From Cryptomeria japonica (taxonomy: Eukaryota; Streptophyta; Pinopsida; Cupressales; Cupressaceae): DNA of 64,000 bases. Where the stretch lies: the NCBI RefSeq assembly GCF_030272615.1, contig NC_081408.1:307957950-308021949 (forward strand), read 5' to 3'. Position numbers and translations under genes: made by a program. The stretch's first letter is position 1. Every line of letters begins with the position of its first letter. A model generated the notes under the pieces. The model saw only the letters and a list, made by a program, of their open reading frames with translations. It did not search any database and was not told the DNA's origin. Of the stretch, positions 59,591 through 64,000 are shown piece after piece.

Positions 59591-60718
59591 TGTATCCACT
59601 TAAGTTTCACCTTAGAGATTAAACCTACAAACTTATTAGTCTACCATGCAAATATAACTCAAGCTTCAACAATTGAAACAACATGAAAATGAGAAAGCAA
59701 ATAAAAGAATATACCTTCATGATTTATGTCTCATTGTGTCCTAACCCCATTATTCTTGGTTGCAGATGATTTTACTCTCAGACAAGCACTGATAGCTTCC
59801 AAGATGGCAAGTGTGGAATGGACTGGTAATTGATATGATATGCAAAGCTAAACTATGATAATGAATTATGCTAAATTGCTCAAAAACAACTCTAAAAATG
59901 CTAAGCAAATGAACTCACGGATGCAAAGATAAAGACTCCTAATTGATTGTAAGATTAGCTATTAGTTTCAAAATTGGCTTTGGAGATCTCTATTTATAGA
60001 TTTTTGAGTGCATAAGCTTAGGTGGCAGAGATCAACGGTCATGATTAAATCTTGCAAATTCGATGGCTATGAGCAAGAGGTTAAGATGTGAGAGAGAAAG
60101 GTGGAAGATGTTCCGCCTGCACCTACAGGATAGAGGAATAGGTGGAAGGAGAAGCCAAGTGTTATTCATCTCACCTTGACAAAGAAGAAAACTTGAGAGA
60201 ATATGGGATAGTTGGATAAGATTTAGGGATAAGAGGACAAGTGGACTCAACTCCCTCCAAAGATGTAGGAATGTTTGAGAAAATATAAGGAAGTTGAGGA
60301 ATGTGTGTATGTGCACATTATTTGAAGAATGAATTTGGAAGCTGGAGATAATGATGCATTTTAATATTTAAAATATTAATATCTTAGCCACATGATTGAT
60401 GAGTTGGCAAAGAAGAAGTGATGTGGAGATGAGGGTGAGTTGGAAAAGGAAGATTAAATAATTAAGAAAGTATTTAATTGATGAGACTATAGGATAGTGG
60501 ATAGAAGAATAATTAAATATAAGATTTTTAATTAATTGATTAGAAGAAAGGATAAATGAATTAATTAATAAATTATTTTAATTAAATTAATTAATAGAAG
60601 AACGTGAAATGAATTAAATAAATTAATCTTTTCAAATTAACTATTTAATAGAAGAATAATTATTAAATAAATATAAAATATTTATTTAATTGCTCATAGC
60701 CAATTTTATGTGTATATA
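59591..60718 (-). repeat. LTR shared by T1 (5' LTR) and T2 (3' LTR), 1128 bp
   Basis: Homologous to 26791-27904. On its left is a primer site, on its right a polypurine tract, so it acts as the 5' LTR of T1 and the 3' LTR of T2. Its right end is ATATA instead of ATACA, a C-to-T change in the terminal CA. A TATA box (CTATAAATAG in element sense) lies at 59990-59999. Confidence 0.9.
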
Positions 60719-61948
60719 TTTTGCCCCTCTTTGAAATGATGTTGAGACAACATTGTTTCAAAGATTAAATCAAGTCTCGATAATGCTTCTGACGAAGATA
60801 AAAAATCTGATTGTGTGCTCCCTCAGGAGATTGATTGTGAAATTGTTGAAAATTTTGATTGAGTGATTGATCTCACGATAATTGATTGAAAAGATTTGAA
60901 AATAGGCCTCTCAATTAAATTCATTTGAAAAACAAATAAAATTGCCCCACTTGAAAAATTAGTTACCCCTCAAAAAAAATAAAAAAGGTAATAATAAAAT
61001 TAACCTAGGTAAATTTTATCCTCATTTGCAATTTTGTCAGCTTTTGGAGAAAAAGAAATTGGAGTGTTGAGCTAGCAAGATGGTGATCCAATACGAGAGC
61101 CATCGATTTGAGTGCATCCGCGGATACTAGAGACCTGCTGAGTACGGCCCACCTATGAGTTACCTATCCCGAGCTTTGTTTTGAGTTTTCGTACAAGTTT
61201 GCATGTTGTTAGAATGATTTAGGGTTGTTTTTGAATTTTCTGATTTTTGTGTGTTCGTTTCTCACATTTGGCAGCTAGTTTAGCGCATGTGTTGATTAGG
61301 GTAACGCATTTGATAGTTTAGCGCATTTGTCATTTCTGCTCGCACATTTGTCATATATGTTAACGCATTTGTAGGGTTAACATTTGTGTTGATTAAGTTC
61401 ATGCTTTTGCTTGTTATGTTAGCGCATTCGGTTGAAGTCGCGCTTTTGTTCAATGTGTTTGCGCATTTGCCTTCTAGGTTAGCGCTTTTGCTAGTTTTAG
61501 CACTTGTGCATTGTAGGTTAGCACATATGTTTAGACAGACAACACATTTGTTTTAAAATTGAACTTTTTGGTTTTTGGCAATGTTGAAGTTCAATGAGAT
61601 GAATTTGATTAGACAATTGATGTGTGAATCTTGATAGATTGATAGATGATTAATGATGATTAATCAATTCTTTGTTTGTTTGATTGATTTGATAGATAGA
61701 TTGATCGATAGGATTGATTGCCTGATAGATGTTTTGATCAATAGGATTGATGTTGGTTTGTTAATTGATAAGTTGATAGAAGCTTGAAGAGACCGATTTA
61801 GTCTCTAATAAAGAGCTTGATTTGTTTGACCATTTGATTGATAGCCTGATTTGCTTGATAAAAAATATTTGATTGAAATGTTGATGTGATAGGATAGATG
61901 ATTGATAGAAAACTTGTCTGATTAAAATAGGAGAAACTAGATGTTCTC
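60719..61948 (-). mobile_element. T2: 3' end of a second Tat element
   Basis: Polypurine tract (60719-60732, AAAGAGGGGCAAAA in element sense), 3' untranslated sequence, the GCGCATTTG repeat block (61280-61540) and the GATT-rich tract (61635-61920). All are collinear with T1 27905-29127. The element continues to the right but is cut at about 62336. Confidence 0.85.
61280..61540 (+). repeat. T2 leader repeats upstream of antisense ORF
   Basis: Same units as 28470-28745, in the same orientation, and in places closer to the GCGC core (TTAGCGCTTTTG, GCGCATTTG). Confidence 0.8.
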
Positions 61949-62335
61949 CAGTGTCGGGAAAAAAATTCTGGCTATGCGCCATTTAGTCCAGAGTTGACTC
62001 GGGATGAGATTAGACACATTGATGCATGTGGATTATGTCACCTATTATACATGCTTGACATTACACATAATAGGGGGTTGTTGACAACATTAGCTGAGAG
62101 ATGGCATAGCGAGCACAACATGTTTCACCTACCCACTAGTGAAATTAGTGTGACGCTCGAGGATGTGTATAGGATCCTCCACATCCTTGTAACTGGAGAG
62201 CTTGTCCAATACAACTACCAAGATCTTGGTGGGATCAATGCATGCAGGACAGTTTTTGGCGATCAAAGCATCGATGGGGGAGAGATTTGTTGGGAGGACA
62301 TGATTATGCACTATGATACTCTCCTAGTGATACTC
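61949..62335 (+). pseudogene. T2 antisense PMD ORF, N-terminal fragment
   Basis: Collinear with T1's PMD start and better preserved. LTRDEIRHIDACGLCHLLYM, then LDITHNRGLLTTLAERW, FHLPTSEISVTLEDVYRILH and ICWEDMIMHYDTLLV. It keeps the 57-nt segment deleted in T1, and TGT where T1 has TGA. One frame break lies between the ATG at 61941 and the long open frame starting at 61994. Sequence homology with T1 ends at 62335. Confidence 0.85.
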
Positions 62336-62508
62336 GTGTTGTCCTCGATTTCAGTGTGACCAAAATCATGAGGCAACCCTACAAAACTAGTTTGTTTCGT
62401 ACCTTACAACATCCGGGAGAGCTTGATTGACTCCATCAGTTAGCTCATTTAGCTTTTCACTTTTCGTTTTTATTGTTTTCTGAGTTCTTTAGATTTGCAA
62501 TTAACCCG

Positions 62509-62760
62509 GTAGGTCGGACTTTAAAGTCCGACCTGCAGGGTTCCTTCTTTTCAAAGGTAATTGCACATCGAACATTAAAGTCCGATGTGCAAAGGTTTGG
62601 TTTAATCCTTGTAGATCGGACTTTAAAGTCTGACCTACAGGTAATCCTTCCCCTGCAGTTCAGACTTTAAAGTCTAATTTGCAGGTCTTTCAGTCAAAAG
62701 TTGCATGTCGCACTTTAAAGTCCGACTTGCAAGGGTTTTATTCCAGTCCGACATGCACTG
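62509..62760. repeat. Palindrome array, block 1
   Basis: Five palindromes and one half-site built on TCGGACTTTAAAGTCCGA with variable outer arms. They are at 62511-62534 (perfect, arms AGGTCGGACTTT), 62561-62592, 62611-62638, 62652-62685 and 62701-62732, plus a right half at 62745. Centre-to-centre spacing is 54, 48, 44 and 48 bp. Confidence 0.88.
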
Positions 62761-63149
62761 CGTGATTGGTAATTAATGGTCACATTTATTGCTAATCTAG
62801 GAGATTATTTATTAAATTTTGGAGACTATTTCTTCATTCCCATTTACGAATTCTCCTCTGCGCGTGCCCTCCTCCTTTCTCCTCTGTTTTTTGCTTGCCG
62901 GCCTTACGGATTTGTCGAATCTCCACCAGATTTTTGTTCACCGCAGTGCATTGAGGTAGGTTTTTGTTCTATTTTTATTTGTTTCTTTCATGTTCTTCCC
63001 CTACGTCGTGTTTTTTTCCCTACATTATTTTTTCTTTGGTTTTTCTGTTAGTTGGAGGCATATTAGACATTAAAATTCAATTGTTCTTCAATGCTCCCCA
63101 ATCCGCAGGCTGTGCAAAGATCTATCTGCTTTTCCTTTTTCCCAGCCTG
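62761..63149. other. Spacer between palindrome blocks
   Basis: Pyrimidine-rich, with TCTCCTCTG runs and a splice-donor-like GAGGTAGGT at 62951-62959. The open frame 62776-63051 is Phe/Cys/Leu-rich and has no motif. Nothing else is supported. Confidence 0.4.
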
Positions 63150-63154
63150 AATGA

Positions 63155-63610
63155 TGGATTTTAAAACCCGATCCGTAGGTTGTGTGCAGAGATCTCTCCA
63201 CATATCAGACTTTAAAGTCCGATATGCAGGAGGGTAAACCTCGCATATCGAACTTTAAAGTCCAATATGCGAGGGGAGATTGTTCGATTGACATGTCAGG
63301 TTTTAAAACCCGACATGTCAATCATTTGTTCTTCCCTAGCACATCGAACTTTAAAGTCCGATGTGTTGGTCTTTTTTGCAATGTTCTACACCTGCACATC
63401 GGACTTAAAGTCCGATGTGCTAATGATTTTTCCCAACTTGCACACCGGACTTTAAAGTCCGATGTTTTGATGACTTTCCCCAACTTGCACATCGGACTTT
63501 AAAGTCCGATATGCATGTAAAGATGTTTTATCTTTGCACATCGAACTTTAAAGTCTGATGTGCAAATTTTGGCTCCTAAGGTGCAGATCGGACTTTTTTC
63601 GCCGACCTGC
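63155..63610. repeat. Palindrome array, block 2
   Basis: One partial and nine near-perfect palindromes: 63201-63226, 63241-63272, 63287-63322 (18-bp arms, one mismatch), 63340-63365, 63394-63420, 63441-63466, 63487-63514, 63533-63566 and a degenerate 63583-63610. Centre spacing is 43-55 bp, mostly 47-49. The centre is TTTAAA, or TTTTAAAA in 63287-63322, where the neighbouring base pairs also differ (GGG/CCC for GGA/TCC). Confidence 0.9.
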
Positions 63611-63742
63611 CATTTTTTGACAGTTCTGCTCCCAAGCCTGTTCTGAGTCTGGTTTTCCGGTCCGATTAATAAAATTTGATTTTATTGATGATGATAACTA
63701 TCAAAGAAGCTAATCGTCAGTGTTGAATGCAGTCATTTGCAA

Positions 63743-64000
63743 ATGTCAAAGCCCTCTCATGACAAATCAGAGCCTTCTTCAAGTTAGTTGGAATCTTCTT
63801 TGGGTAAAACATCAGCAAAAAAGATGAAGTACAAGAATGATACGTACTTGAATTTGTACCTGGAAAGTTCAGCAGATTCAAACATCAAGGAGATCAAAGA
63901 TACCGAAATTGGACATGTCAGTATGCAGGAGTTTATTGATCGAGTTGAGAAAGCTCTTGCCTGCCTAACAAACCTGATCAAATCCGAGTTGCATAAATAT
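63743..64000 (+). CDS. Start of an ORF of unknown product (runs off the window)
   Basis: ATG 63743 opens a frame to the window edge, with one TAG at codon 15 (63785); translation could instead start at ATG 63820. After the stop the frame is open for 71 codons and looks like real protein: acidic and helical with Leu/Ile spacing (DTYLNLYLESSADSNIKEI, HVSMQEFIDRVEKALACL). No domain is recognised. It lies about 130 bp after the second palindrome array. It may be the first ORF of the unidentified element. Confidence 0.45.

Larger units (their letters stand above)
26791..60718 (-). mobile_element. T1: Tat-lineage Ty3/gypsy element with antisense PMD ORF, nested insertions inside
   Basis: LTRs lie at 26791-27904 (3' LTR in element sense) and 59591-60718 (5' LTR). 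Between them, in minus-strand order, are: primer site, repeat-bearing leader, gag, protease, linker, RT, RNase H, a second RNase H, integrase, a low-complexity spacer, an antisense plant mobile domain ORF, and a leader repeat block next to the polypurine tract. A second RNase H and an antisense PMD ORF are both described for plant Tat-clade elements. Removing the E2/E3 nest (15.3 kb) and a 1 kb insert leaves about 17.5 kb. The LTRs look about 94-95% identical by eye. The coding frames are mostly open with scattered stops. Confidence 0.9.
62336..64000 (+). mobile_element. Unidentified insertion bearing palindrome arrays
   Basis: From 62336 the sequence no longer matches T1. A TG (TGTTGTCCTCG) at 62337 could be an LTR start, but no primer site or matching far end lies in the window. 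It carries two arrays of TTTAAA-centred palindromes separated by 390 bp, then an ORF start. An LTR element or a DNA transposon with subterminal repeats would both fit. Confidence 0.45.

Noticed and set aside
62509-63610. CRISPR-like repeat-spacer array
   Set aside because: The regular spacing invites it, but the units are long palindromes with variable arms, the spacers are partly similar to each other, and the context is a plant genome with no cas genes.

Overview
The window looks like intergenic DNA from a large plant genome, probably a gymnosperm. It is AT-rich and has no host gene, rRNA, tRNA or bacterial-style operon that I can recognise. Nearly all that can be identified is retrotransposon sequence in several nested layers: Ty3/gypsy elements of the Athila/Tat clade, two non-autonomous LTR elements, a very long-LTR element of LARD type, an L1-type LINE and a solo-LTR-like insert. 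The seed-plant call rests on these families, the initiator-Met primer sites and a plant mobile domain ORF. The gymnosperm call is inference.

Layout. 1-11280 is old, decayed DNA: an unknown coiled-coil relic (1-640), a gag relic (2515-3110), an L1-type LINE with endonuclease and reverse transcriptase (about 4035-6490) and an unknown decayed reading frame on the minus strand (about 7600-10500). 11281-26790 is a decayed minus-strand Athila-like gypsy element. It is split in its integrase by a young LARD-type element (11582-23735) with 4.2 kb LTRs of about 99.5% identity, perfect CATAC target duplications, an initiator-Met primer site, a polypurine tract and a 3.7 kb non-coding interior. 26791-60718 is a large minus-strand Tat-lineage gypsy element ('T1') with 1.1 kb LTRs, gag, protease, RT, RNase H, a second (archaeal-type) RNase H and integrase. 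It also has an antisense ORF for a plant mobile domain (PMD) protein.

The PMD ORF is split by a 15.3 kb nested insertion (30822-46161, 'E2', ATACC target duplications). E2 is a non-autonomous element with gag and protease but no pol. Its 5' LTR is itself interrupted by 'E3' (31118-38654), an LTR element that carries a long ORF of unknown function and no recognisable gag or pol. A solo-LTR-like insert (about 51036-52067) interrupts the T1 RT. Nesting is therefore four deep: Athila-like, then T1, E2 and E3.

T1's right LTR (59591-60718) has a primer site on its left and a polypurine tract plus the start of a second PMD ORF on its right. It is therefore shared with a second Tat copy ('T2') in a tandem arrangement. 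T2 is cut at about 62336 by another sequence that runs off the window. That sequence carries a striking array of about 16 near-perfect palindromes spaced about 47 bp apart (62509-63610), followed by the start of an ORF.

Three signals are the most unusual. First, T1 has degenerate roughly 20-bp tandem repeats (GCGCWTTTG) upstream of both gag and the antisense PMD ORF, in the same orientation relative to each ORF. Second, the palindrome array at the right end has arms that often change together. Third, E3 combines an unknown ORF with a row of small hairpins in its LTRs, one of which shows a paired compensatory change between the two LTRs.
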